Origin: Tenacibaculum agarivorans
GTDB taxonomy: Bacteria > Bacteroidota > Bacteroidia > Flavobacteriales > Flavobacteriaceae
NCBI RefSeq assembly: GCF_001936575.1
Contig: NZ_MSMP01000045.1
Coordinates: 1-32,293, forward strand
Direction of reading: 5' to 3'
Length of the DNA stretch: 32,293 bases
The notes below the pieces were generated by a model. It was not told the DNA's origin. It saw nothing but the letters and a program-made list of their open reading frames with translations, and made no database searches. Of this stretch, positions 6,908 to 15,102 are shown piece by piece. How positions within the stretch are numbered: position 1 is the stretch's first letter; each line of letters starts with the position of its first letter. Both the position numbers and the translations under genes were made by a program.

Positions 6908-9143
6908 ACACAAAACTACTCTTTAAACCACTAGCTGCGTTACTCCCTATCCAAACATTAAAATCTCCTTTTTCTACACCATAGAATAAATCATTATTAT
7001 AATATTTGAGATCATCTACTGAAATTGTAAACTTTACTTGTTTTTCTTCCTTCGCTTTTAGTACAATTTTCTGAAATCCTTTTAATTCTTTAACAGGTCT
7101 AGTAATGCTTCCTACAACATCTTGAACATATAATTGTACCAATTCCACTCCATCACGAGAACCTGTATTTTTAACTGTTACTTCCACCTCAATACTCTTA
7201 GAGTCTGACAATTTATTTGATGAAAGTTTTATGTTTTTATATGAAAAAGTAGTGTATCCTAAACCATATCCAAACGGGAAATGTGGAGTATATCCGGCAT
7301 CTAAATAATGAGAGGTATTTCCTAATGAACTTTGCCACGCACCAACTGGAATATCATCTATATGCACGTATTCATCTTTACTTGCTGGTCTCCCAGTATT
7401 TTTATGATTGTAGTATAATGGTAACTGACCCACTACTTTTGGCCAAGTAACCGGTAGCCTTCCTTGAGGTTCTTTATTACCAAATAACATATCGTAAATA
7501 GCAGGACCACCCATAGTACCCGGATGCCATGTCATCAATACTGCATCAACATCATCTATAATATTACTTAGAGTAATTGGTCTTCCTGCCATAATTACCA
7601 ATACAATTGACTTTCCTGTTTTGGCTAATTCTTTTATTAATTTTTCTTGTATTCCAGGTAGGTTTATATTAGCCCTACTATGTGCTTCACCTGAAAGAAT
7701 AGCTTCTTCTCCTCCAATAAAAACAATGACATCTGATTTTTTTGCCGTTGCGATTGCTTTTTGAAATTTCTTTGTAGAAGTATCTCTACTAAAATCTAAT
7801 GCTTCTATAAAATTAAAATCAACTTTTTCTTGTTTGAAGGTATTTACTGGTGTTACTGAATGATTTTTATCCCCATCAAAAGTCCAAGTTCCTAATTGTT
7901 CTCTAGGTTTATCTGCTAAAGGACCAATTACAGCAATGCTTTTATTCTTTTTAAGTGGTAGAATATTCTTTTTATTTTTCAGCAATACTGAACTTTCGAT
8001 AGCCGCTTTCTTTGCTAATTCTAAATGTTCTTTAGCATATAATTTTCCCGTGTGATTTTTATCTCTATTTGGATTTTTAAATAATCCCATCCTGAATTTC
8101 ACTCTTAAAATGTCTACTACTAAACTGTTAATTTCTTTTTCCGAAATTTTTCCCTCTTTTAATAACTCTTTTACATGATTTTCATAGGCTGTACTTGTCA
8201 TTTCCATATTTAACCCTGCATGTAAGCCTCTCTCAGCAGCATGTTTATTGTCTTTAGCATAACCATGGGCAATCATTTCTATTACAGAATTCCAATCACT
8301 TACCACAAAACCATCAAATTTCATTTGATCTCTTAAAATATCCTGTAGTAATTTTTTATCCCCTGACGCTGGTATTCCATTGGTTTCATTGAAAGAAGTC
8401 ATTACAGTTTGACTTCCCGCATCAAAAGCTGCTTTAAAAGGGGGTAAATACACATTTTGAAGTAATTCTTTGTTGATAATTGCTGTATTATAATCTCTAC
8501 CTCCTACTGCTGCTCCATAACCAATAAAATGCTTTGCACACGCAATCATACTGGTTGGATCTTTTAAATCTTCTCCTTGAAAACCTTTTATGTATGCTGA
8601 TGATAATTGTGACGCTAAATATGGGTCCTCTCCTGGAGATTCGGCAATTCTTCCCCACCTGCTATCTCTAGCTATATCCAACATTGGAGCAAATGTCCAA
8701 CGTATTCCTGAAGAAGAAGCTTCTACTGCAGCTACTCTAGATGAAGTTTCCACTATTTCAGGGTTCCAAGATGCTGCTAAACCTAAGGGAATAGGAAAAA
8801 TTGTTTTAAAACCATGTATTACATCTCTTGCGAAAATTAAAGGAATTTTATTTGGACTTTCTGTAGTCGCTATTCTCTGTAATTCATCTACATAATCTGT
8901 ATTCATTACATTTAAAAAGGCTCCTACTTTACCATCTCTAACAGCTTGTTTTAACTCTTCAGGTAATGATCCTTTTACTCTACTCGAGGTTCCTCTTAAA
9001 TTTAATTGCCCTATCTTTTCATCTAAACTCATTTTAGACAATAAGTTATTTACCTCTTTTTCTACATTAGCGTTCTTCACTTTATTTTGACTAAAGCCAA
9101 TACAAACAAAGAAACAACATAGGATTATTTGTATATTTTTCAT
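6900..9143 (-). CDS. Periplasmic GH3 beta-glucosidase (BglX-like)
   Basis: This 747-residue exported enzyme has a cleavable signal peptide (MKNIQIILCCFFVCIGFSQ, about 19 residues). The order is a GH3 N-terminal TIM barrel, a GH3 C-terminal sandwich domain, and a fibronectin III-like domain at about 655-745. The catalytic nucleophile is Asp283 in GFVVSDW, and the conserved KHF substrate-binding motif is at 204-206. Length and layout match BglX-type enzymes that release glucose from the non-reducing end of beta-glucosides. It lies between the gluconolactonase (18-nt gap) and the gluconokinase fusion (8-nt overlap), so it probably supplies monosaccharides, possibly also aldonates, in the periplasm. 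Beta-xylosidase or other GH3 activities cannot be ruled out by sequence alone. Confidence 0.9.
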   Translation of the reverse strand: MKNIQIILCCFFVCIGFSQNKVKNANVEKEVNNLLSKMSLDEKIGQLNLRGTSSRVKGSLPEELKQAVRDGKVGAFLNVMNTDYVDELQRIATTESPNKIPLIFARDVIHGFKTIFPIPLGLAASWNPEIVETSSRVAAVEASSSGIRWTFAPMLDIARDSRWGRIAESPGEDPYLASQLSSAYIKGFQGEDLKDPTSMIACAKHFIGYGAAVGGRDYNTAIINKELLQNVYLPPFKAAFDAGSQTVMTSFNETNGIPASGDKKLLQDILRDQMKFDGFVVSDWNSVIEMIAHGYAKDNKHAAERGLHAGLNMEMTSTAYENHVKELLKEGKISEKEINSLVVDILRVKFRMGLFKNPNRDKNHTGKLYAKEHLELAKKAAIESSVLLKNKKNILPLKKNKSIAVIGPLADKPREQLGTWTFDGDKNHSVTPVNTFKQEKVDFNFIEALDFSRDTSTKKFQKAIATAKKSDVIVFIGGEEAILSGEAHSRANINLPGIQEKLIKELAKTGKSIVLVIMAGRPITLSNIIDDVDAVLMTWHPGTMGGPAIYDMLFGNKEPQGRLPVTWPKVVGQLPLYYNHKNTGRPASKDEYVHIDDIPVGAWQSSLGNTSHYLDAGYTPHFPFGYGLGYTTFSYKNIKLSSNKLSDSKSIEVEVTVKNTGSRDGVELVQLYVQDVVGSITRPVKELKGFQKIVLKAKEEKQVKFTISVDDLKYYNNDLFYGVEKGDFNVWIGSNAASGLKSSFVYE

Positions 9144-9161
9144 TGTAGTAGTCTAATTTAT

Positions 9162-10130
9162 TTATTCTGGTGATTGAAAAACAGGCTTGTGAAAAAACTT
9201 ACTTTTCACACCTTTTTCATTTAATTTGATTTTAAAAATTGAACCTGCCAAAGGGTATTGTTTCTTCTCTTCTTCATCCATATCCACAGACGCTGTAGTG
9301 ATATACAATTCATTCAAATCTTTTCCTCCAAAAGCACAAGCTGTTACATTATGTGCGGGTACTTTTATCTTTTTTATCAATTTTCCTGTTGTAGGATTGT
9401 ATTGGGCCACCGCATTTCCATTCCATAAACCTACCCAAAGCATATCATTTTCATCAATAGCCATACCGTCAGGAAATCCGTCTTCTTTACTAACTGTAAC
9501 AGCTACTCTTTCATTGCTTATTGAGCTTGTATTCGGATCAAAATCAAATGCTCTTATAGTTCCTTTAGGTGTATCTATATAGTACATTGTTTTACTATCC
9601 TTTGTCCAAACAATTCCATTTGAGATTGTAATACTATCAAGCATTTTTTCACTTTTCCCCGATGCATCTATCTTATATAAATTAGCATTCGGTTTTGTCT
9701 GTGCTAAATGCAATGAACCTACCCATAGATTTCCATTAGGATCACATTTTCCATCATTGAATCTATTTTCATTAATTTCAGATTCAACATCAGATAACAA
9801 CTTTATCTCTGACGTTTTTGTGTCTACTATATAAATTCCGTCTTCTAACGCAACAACAGCTTTATTTTTTTCTTCTGAAGGCACTACAGTTCCTATTCTA
9901 CAAGGCATTTCTATAGTTCTATTTTGTTTTTCAGTAGGATTATATATATGTAATTTTTTTCCCTCAATGTCTATCCAATACAACTCATTACTGCTATAAT
10001 TCCAAATAGCTCCTTCTCCTAATTTTGCTTGGATTTCATACTCTAAAACAGCCTCGAATTTATTTTGCTCTGTTTGTTTACAACTTATTATACTTGCTGC
10101 TGATAGCAGTATCATAATTATTCTTCTCAT
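9162..10130 (-). CDS. SMP-30/gluconolactonase-family lipoprotein
   Basis: This 322-residue six-bladed beta-propeller enzyme has a short lipoprotein signal, with lipid cysteine Cys17 (SIISC). The metal-site residues known for the SMP-30 family are recognisable: Glu39 in LGEG, Asn171 in ISNG and Asp221 in FPDG. The NRFNDGKCDPNG loop (122-133) is also typical. The family hydrolyses sugar lactones such as glucono-1,5-lactone to the free acid. The residues after the cysteine (CKQTEQN) do not form a clear acidic surface-export signal, so a periplasm-facing anchor is likely. It starts 1 nt after the stop of the FG-GAP gene. The gluconate permease and gluconate kinase/dehydrogenase further along the operon make gluconolactone, or the lactone end of an oxidised oligosaccharide, the most sensible substrate. 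Confidence 0.87.
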   Translation of the reverse strand: MRRIIMILLSAASIISCKQTEQNKFEAVLEYEIQAKLGEGAIWNYSSNELYWIDIEGKKLHIYNPTEKQNRTIEMPCRIGTVVPSEEKNKAVVALEDGIYIVDTKTSEIKLLSDVESEINENRFNDGKCDPNGNLWVGSLHLAQTKPNANLYKIDASGKSEKMLDSITISNGIVWTKDSKTMYYIDTPKGTIRAFDFDPNTSSISNERVAVTVSKEDGFPDGMAIDENDMLWVGLWNGNAVAQYNPTTGKLIKKIKVPAHNVTACAFGGKDLNELYITTASVDMDEEEKKQYPLAGSIFKIKLNEKGVKSKFFHKPVFQSPE

Positions 10131-10131
10131 T

Positions 10132-13100
10132 CTATTTGTTTGATATTTTTATGAACTGTAGATAATCATCATTTTTAGCTGACAGTACATAATTTGTATT
10201 TCCTATTTTAATTTGTTGTAAATCCTTAACGTCTCCTGCAGAATAGAAACCACTCTGTGTTACTGGTATTGGTTTTAAATCACCTTTTCCATTACCTTTT
10301 AAAAAGAGACCATATCCAGCATCGTTTCTTGGAGTTTCTACTTCGGAATTATGAAGATTCCCTGCAATTAAAGCATCAATATTTCCATCTTTATCAAAAT
10401 CATCAGTAATAATTTGATTGATGCTAGATAATTGTGTTTCCACAGGTAGTTTTCGTATCATAAACTTACCATTGTCATTTTCTAAGTACACACTAGCAAA
10501 AGATTTAACCTGATAATGTAGTGAATTTTCTAGGTTTTTCTTTCCATAAACATCAATTAATGTTGCTCTAGAATACTGATCGTAATTTTTGAATTTATGT
10601 TTAATTCCAGGAATTTGCTCTGACGAACATTGTCTTCCTCTTACTGGATACTGCTTTCCTTTATTATAATAACTTAAGACAATGTCTGACTTTAAGTTTT
10701 TATCAAAATCTTTCACATAAATATCGAAAGTTTCGTTTTCAGATGCTTTGTATTTATAGTTCAAACCATTGTTTCCTACTATATAATCTGTATCACCATC
10801 ATTATCAAAATCAGCCTGAGCAATACTCCACCACCAGCCATTGGTATCTGACAAGCCCATATCTCCAGAAACATCTTCAAATTTACCTTTCGTATTTTTA
10901 AAAGCTTTTATTCCCATCCATTCACCAACGATAATCAAATCTTCCCAACCATCTTTATTGAAATCAGTTACTACCGCACTAGTTGCCATTCCTAAATTTT
11001 GAAAAACAGGAGCTAGTTCAGCTGTTTTATCTATAAATTTTACTGATTGCGTGGTCGAATTATTTTCAAGTAATACAGATGTTACTGGCATAGGATATTT
11101 ACCTGGAAGCTGCCTTCCCAATACTAAAACATCTTGTTTTCCGTCTTTATTGAAATCGATTTGATACGCTTTTGATCCACTAATTTTTAGTTCAGAAAAC
11201 TGACTTTCTTTTGTAAAATTCCCTTTTCCATCATTACTGTACAATCTATCTTTTAATCGATCTGAATTTTCAGGAACTTCATAACCTCCACTTACTACAT
11301 ATAAATCCTGATCACCATCATTATCAACATCTATAAATAATGCACCTACATCTTCTGATAAATTATCTTTTTGAAACGTATTAAGATCTTGCTTTATAAA
11401 ACCTTCCTCTTTCTGTAAATATATAGCTGCTGATTTTCCACATGAACCTCCTAAGAAAAAATCCTGTAAACCATCATTATTTACATCCTTCACTGCAATT
11501 GCAGGACCTAAAGTAGACATTTTGTGAGGCAATAAAACTTGCGTTTGAAAATCGTCGTATTGATTCTCTACATGCTTTATTTGCTGGGCTAATCCTTTAT
11601 TTTCTATAAATAATTTATCCTCTTTATTTTTTTCTATTGTTGAAATTTGAATAGCATTCTTTTTTTCAAAAGTTAGTGTTTGATTCGTTTCCAAGTTTTT
11701 CAACACTTCTATTTCCTTTGTATTCCAAACAACTTTTACACTATCTATTTTTGTATTATTTCCTAATCCAAAATGAACTTCAGGAGCTACTGAAGATTGA
11801 AATCCTCTTGTTAATGTTAATTCCTGAACTTGTTTTTGTTGACCTGAATACACATAAATTTTAGTTCCTAATCCATTTGTATTCTTTTTCCCTGCATTAC
11901 ATTTTACTTTAAGGTAATTACTTGTTTCAGAGGCATTATTTTTAAATACTGAAGCAGGTTCATCAATATTATTAACCACTAGATCTAAATCTCCATCATT
12001 ATCTAAATCTGCATAAGCTACTCCATTTGAAAATCCTTCATGAGAAATTCCCCATTCTTTATTTACCTTTGAAAATTCAAGACCATTTAGATTTTTAAAC
12101 ATAAAATTGTCTATTTTCTCACTAGGAATTCGCTTTGTTTTTTCTAATAATGATAACTCATTGTATTCTGTTTTTCCAATACTGTTGAAGAAATCTTTAT
12201 TATTCACCTCTCTTCTGGTACCATTAGTTATAAAAAGATCTTTAAAACCATCATTATCAAAATCGGCGAATAAAGGAGCCCAACTCCAATCTGTTGATGA
12301 CGTACCTGTTAATCTTGAAATATTTGAAAATTTTGGAATTCCATTTTCGATATACCCTGAATTTAACTGTAAACAATTATGCATATACTGATAATGAAAT
12401 CCATATAAAACTGTTTCATAAAACAATCTTGGATTCATACTTGACATATTTGCTTTTTGACGACGATTATCATCAGAATCCATATCTGCTTGGAAAATAT
12501 CCATAAAGCCATCATTGTTTATATCAGCGATATCGATACCCATTCCATAAAATGCAGTTTGAGAAGTTGCTTTTTTAATTACTTCTTTAAATGTTCCATC
12601 TTGGTTGTTGATATAGAGAAAGTCCGGAACACTATAATCGTTAGATACATACAAATCTACCCAACCATCATTATTTACATCTGAAGCCGTTATTCCTAGC
12701 GAAAAACTATAGTTTTTTACACCACTTTGTTCAGATACATCAACAAATTTACCTTCTTCATTCTTAAATAATTTATCAGATTCAAGATCTTTTACATTTT
12801 GCATTTTATTCTTGTACACCATATTAGATGTAGATGGATGTGCTATTGGATAGTTTGCCAAATACATATCTAAATCACCATCATTATCGTAATCAAAAAA
12901 CGTTGCTTGCACAGAATTTCCTTCATCTGCTATTCCATATTCCTCAGCTTTTTCGGTAAATGTATTGTCTTTATTATTTATAAATAATTGATTTTTCTTT
13001 TCCCCTTCTTTTCCAGAAACTGCACAATAGATATCCAAAAAACCATCCCCATTGATATCTACCATGGTTGTTCCTGTATACCATCGGTTATCTCCTGATA

Positions 13101-13422
13101 TCTTTGCTTTTTTGGTTATATCTTCAAACTTAAAATCTCCTTTATTTAAATACAATCTATTTTCGACCTGGTTTCCTGTAAAAAATAAATCTAATAACCC
13201 GTCATTATTTATATCTCCAATAGATATTCCCCCTCCCATGTAAATAGAGGTATAAGTGAAGTAATTAAGTGTTTCTGTTTCTTGTAATTTATTATTAAAA
13301 TCAATATTAGTTTCAGTTGCTTGCAATGCAGAAAAAACTTTAGAACTTTTTTTTATTTTCTTTTCTGAATTGCATCCGACAACTACTAGTATTGAGCAAA
13401 AAAAATAAAGTATATATTTCAT
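10132..13422 (-). CDS. FG-GAP/VCBS-repeat lipoprotein with ASPIC/UnbV domain
   Basis: This is a 1096-residue exported lipoprotein (lipid cysteine Cys17 in VVVGC). The ATG at 13422 is chosen over an in-frame TTG at 13440 because only the ATG gives a compact lipoprotein signal. Many FG-GAP/VCBS blades are visible, each with a calcium-loop-like core such as DINNDGLLD, DINGDGFLD, DYDNDGDLD and DFDNDGFKD. They occur in two sets separated by an ASPIC/UnbV domain at about 503-586. A large calcium-stabilised propeller array outside the inner membrane is expected. Such proteins are common beside SusD in Bacteroidota sugar loci, but their role is not established; binding of glycans or of the SusCD complex is plausible. 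It follows susD after a 112-nt gap that contains a strong hairpin, so it may be expressed below susCD. Confidence 0.85.
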   Translation of the reverse strand: MKYILYFFCSILVVVGCNSEKKIKKSSKVFSALQATETNIDFNNKLQETETLNYFTYTSIYMGGGISIGDINNDGLLDLFFTGNQVENRLYLNKGDFKFEDITKKAKISGDNRWYTGTTMVDINGDGFLDIYCAVSGKEGEKKNQLFINNKDNTFTEKAEEYGIADEGNSVQATFFDYDNDGDLDMYLANYPIAHPSTSNMVYKNKMQNVKDLESDKLFKNEEGKFVDVSEQSGVKNYSFSLGITASDVNNDGWVDLYVSNDYSVPDFLYINNQDGTFKEVIKKATSQTAFYGMGIDIADINNDGFMDIFQADMDSDDNRRQKANMSSMNPRLFYETVLYGFHYQYMHNCLQLNSGYIENGIPKFSNISRLTGTSSTDWSWAPLFADFDNDGFKDLFITNGTRREVNNKDFFNSIGKTEYNELSLLEKTKRIPSEKIDNFMFKNLNGLEFSKVNKEWGISHEGFSNGVAYADLDNDGDLDLVVNNIDEPASVFKNNASETSNYLKVKCNAGKKNTNGLGTKIYVYSGQQKQVQELTLTRGFQSSVAPEVHFGLGNNTKIDSVKVVWNTKEIEVLKNLETNQTLTFEKKNAIQISTIEKNKEDKLFIENKGLAQQIKHVENQYDDFQTQVLLPHKMSTLGPAIAVKDVNNDGLQDFFLGGSCGKSAAIYLQKEEGFIKQDLNTFQKDNLSEDVGALFIDVDNDGDQDLYVVSGGYEVPENSDRLKDRLYSNDGKGNFTKESQFSELKISGSKAYQIDFNKDGKQDVLVLGRQLPGKYPMPVTSVLLENNSTTQSVKFIDKTAELAPVFQNLGMATSAVVTDFNKDGWEDLIIVGEWMGIKAFKNTKGKFEDVSGDMGLSDTNGWWWSIAQADFDNDGDTDYIVGNNGLNYKYKASENETFDIYVKDFDKNLKSDIVLSYYNKGKQYPVRGRQCSSEQIPGIKHKFKNYDQYSRATLIDVYGKKNLENSLHYQVKSFASVYLENDNGKFMIRKLPVETQLSSINQIITDDFDKDGNIDALIAGNLHNSEVETPRNDAGYGLFLKGNGKGDLKPIPVTQSGFYSAGDVKDLQQIKIGNTNYVLSAKNDDYLQFIKISNK

Positions 13423-13446
13423 AAATAAAATGTGTAACAATAAATA

Positions 13447-13473
13447 AAGCAGTATGAATTAATCATACTGCTT
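13447..13473 (-). terminator. Intra-operon hairpin between susD and the FG-GAP gene
   Basis: A perfect 11-bp inverted repeat (AAGCAGTATGA / TCATACTGCTT) with a 5-nt loop (ATTAA) lies in the 112-nt gap between susD and the next gene. Read on the minus strand it is followed by TATTTATTG, which is T-rich but not a clean U-tract. It could be a leaky terminator or a 3'-end stabiliser that keeps susCD transcripts more abundant than downstream ones. The next start codon is only 24 nt beyond the stem. Confidence 0.7.
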
Positions 13474-13534
13474 CATCAAAATAAATAGATTATTAATTCA
13501 AATACAATCTACAGTTATGATATTTTAATATGAA

Positions 13535-15079
13535 TTAGTATCCAGGGTTTTGGTCTTCTGGCGTAAGTGCTGTATTCTTATCTATTTCAGAAATTGGAAT
13601 TGGGAATAAATTGTTTGTAGCAGAATACATTGTTCCTGATAACTCAGTTGCTGCTCTACCCCATCTTACTAAATCCCAGAAACGTTGACCTTCATGCGCT
13701 AATTCTAAGAATTTCTCATTAACTATAGCGTCGAATAAAGCATCTCCTGCTAAACTAGTTGAAACATCAGCTAAACCAGCTCTTTGTCTAATTTTATTTA
13801 ACTCTCTTCTTGCTCCAGCATCATCTGAAGATCTATTGTAAGCCTCAGCAGCTAATAACAATACTTCTGCATATCTGAATAGTCTAAAGTTAGTTCCATA
13901 ATTTAACTCTCTAACACCATCTGGAGAAGTTTCTTCTGGTCTAGTCGCATATTTCATTCTGATTGCTCCTTCATAATCCCAGATAGACCCTCCAGTAGCT
14001 TGTGATAAATCTATTGAACCTCCTGATGCCAATAATTCTGCTTCTGTTAATAAAGTAGCTCCTTTTCTATCCACATCTCCTTCAGCTTCAAACGCATCTA
14101 CTAGTTTTTTAGTTGGTAAATTGAATCCCCATCCATTAATAACAGGTAAAGATCCTAAGTTAAAGATACCTCCTCTTGGTCCCATTAATTGAATATGAAG
14201 ATTACTTTCATTATTTCCTCCCCAAGCTACACTTCCTGCATTCCAGTTTAATCCAGATGTAGTGATGTAACCCAATTCAAATAAAGATTCTTGTCCAAAC
14301 TCTTTACTTACTGCCCATACATCAGCTGGATTTGCTTCTAAATCGTGTGCTGGGTTGTTAATTACAGCTTCAAAAAACGGAACTGCTTGAGAATAGTTTC
14401 CTTCAAAAACTAATACTTTTCCCATTAATGCTTGTGCTGCTCCTTTAGATACTCTAAAACTACCTGCTACTGCTGATTTATCTGGTAAACCTGCAATTGC
14501 AGCGTCTAAATCTTCTTTTATTTTTAAATAAATATCTGCTTTTGTTGATTTTGGCTGAGCAAAATCTTCAGCTCCTTTTGGTAATGATAATCGTAATGGA
14601 ATATCTCCAAACATTGTTGTTAATTCAAAATAACACCATGCTCTGAAAAATTTAGCTTCAGCTGTAGCTCTATCTTTGTTACTTAAACTACTATCTAACA
14701 AGCTTTCTACTACTAAATTCGACATTGCAATTGTTCTATACATTGTATCCCAAACACTTTGTATAGATGGGTTAGATGAAGACACATTATTAAAATCATC
14801 AATTTCTTGTAATTGTGATTGATCGTCTTTATTACCTCCTGCACAGTTTGCATCGTCACCTGGTAAAAGTTTTACAAGAAACGCACTATGCCAATCTCTA
14901 CCATAACTCAATTGCATTAAATCATAAATACCGATTACAGCTTGTTCTACATTAGCTTCATCTAAGAAAAATGCATCTAGATCTTGTACGTCTTCTCGAG
15001 GATTATCTGTAAAATCCTCACTACATGAAATAACACCAAAGAATAGTATTATTACTGCACTGTAAATAATTTTTTTCAT
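13535..15079 (-). CDS. SusD/RagB-family glycan-binding outer-membrane lipoprotein
   Basis: This 514-residue protein is a substrate-binding lipoprotein that forms the lid over its SusC channel. It has a lipoprotein signal with Cys19 (FGVISC) followed by SEDFTDN, an acidic stretch of the kind linked to surface export in this phylum. TPR-like segments are visible, such as the AKFFRAWCYFELTTMFGDIPL region and the RLFRYAEVLLLAAEAYNRS region. The C-terminal SusD signature RFWDLVRWGRA and the ending LTPEDQNPGY are typical of the family. The ATG at 15079 is preferred because it starts directly at the MKKII signal peptide and follows an A-rich leader. An ATG at 15103, sharing a base with the susC stop (TAATG), is in frame and would add eight residues. 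It is paired with susC, and ligand specificity cannot be deduced. Confidence 0.93.
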   Translation of the reverse strand: MKKIIYSAVIILFFGVISCSEDFTDNPREDVQDLDAFFLDEANVEQAVIGIYDLMQLSYGRDWHSAFLVKLLPGDDANCAGGNKDDQSQLQEIDDFNNVSSSNPSIQSVWDTMYRTIAMSNLVVESLLDSSLSNKDRATAEAKFFRAWCYFELTTMFGDIPLRLSLPKGAEDFAQPKSTKADIYLKIKEDLDAAIAGLPDKSAVAGSFRVSKGAAQALMGKVLVFEGNYSQAVPFFEAVINNPAHDLEANPADVWAVSKEFGQESLFELGYITTSGLNWNAGSVAWGGNNESNLHIQLMGPRGGIFNLGSLPVINGWGFNLPTKKLVDAFEAEGDVDRKGATLLTEAELLASGGSIDLSQATGGSIWDYEGAIRMKYATRPEETSPDGVRELNYGTNFRLFRYAEVLLLAAEAYNRSSDDAGARRELNKIRQRAGLADVSTSLAGDALFDAIVNEKFLELAHEGQRFWDLVRWGRAATELSGTMYSATNNLFPIPISEIDKNTALTPEDQNPGY

Positions 15080-15102
15080 TTTGTGTAAGTTTGTTTTGGT
15101 CA

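Noticed and set aside
6908..6913. TTG start at 6913 for the gluconokinase fusion
   Set aside because: The ATG two codons later gives a normal kinase N-terminus and a simple 8-nt overlap.
8590..8895. Plus-strand open frame inside the GH3 gene (also 9226-9582 and 19579-19920 on opposite strands)
   Set aside because: They are antisense shadows of well-supported enzymes and lack family features.
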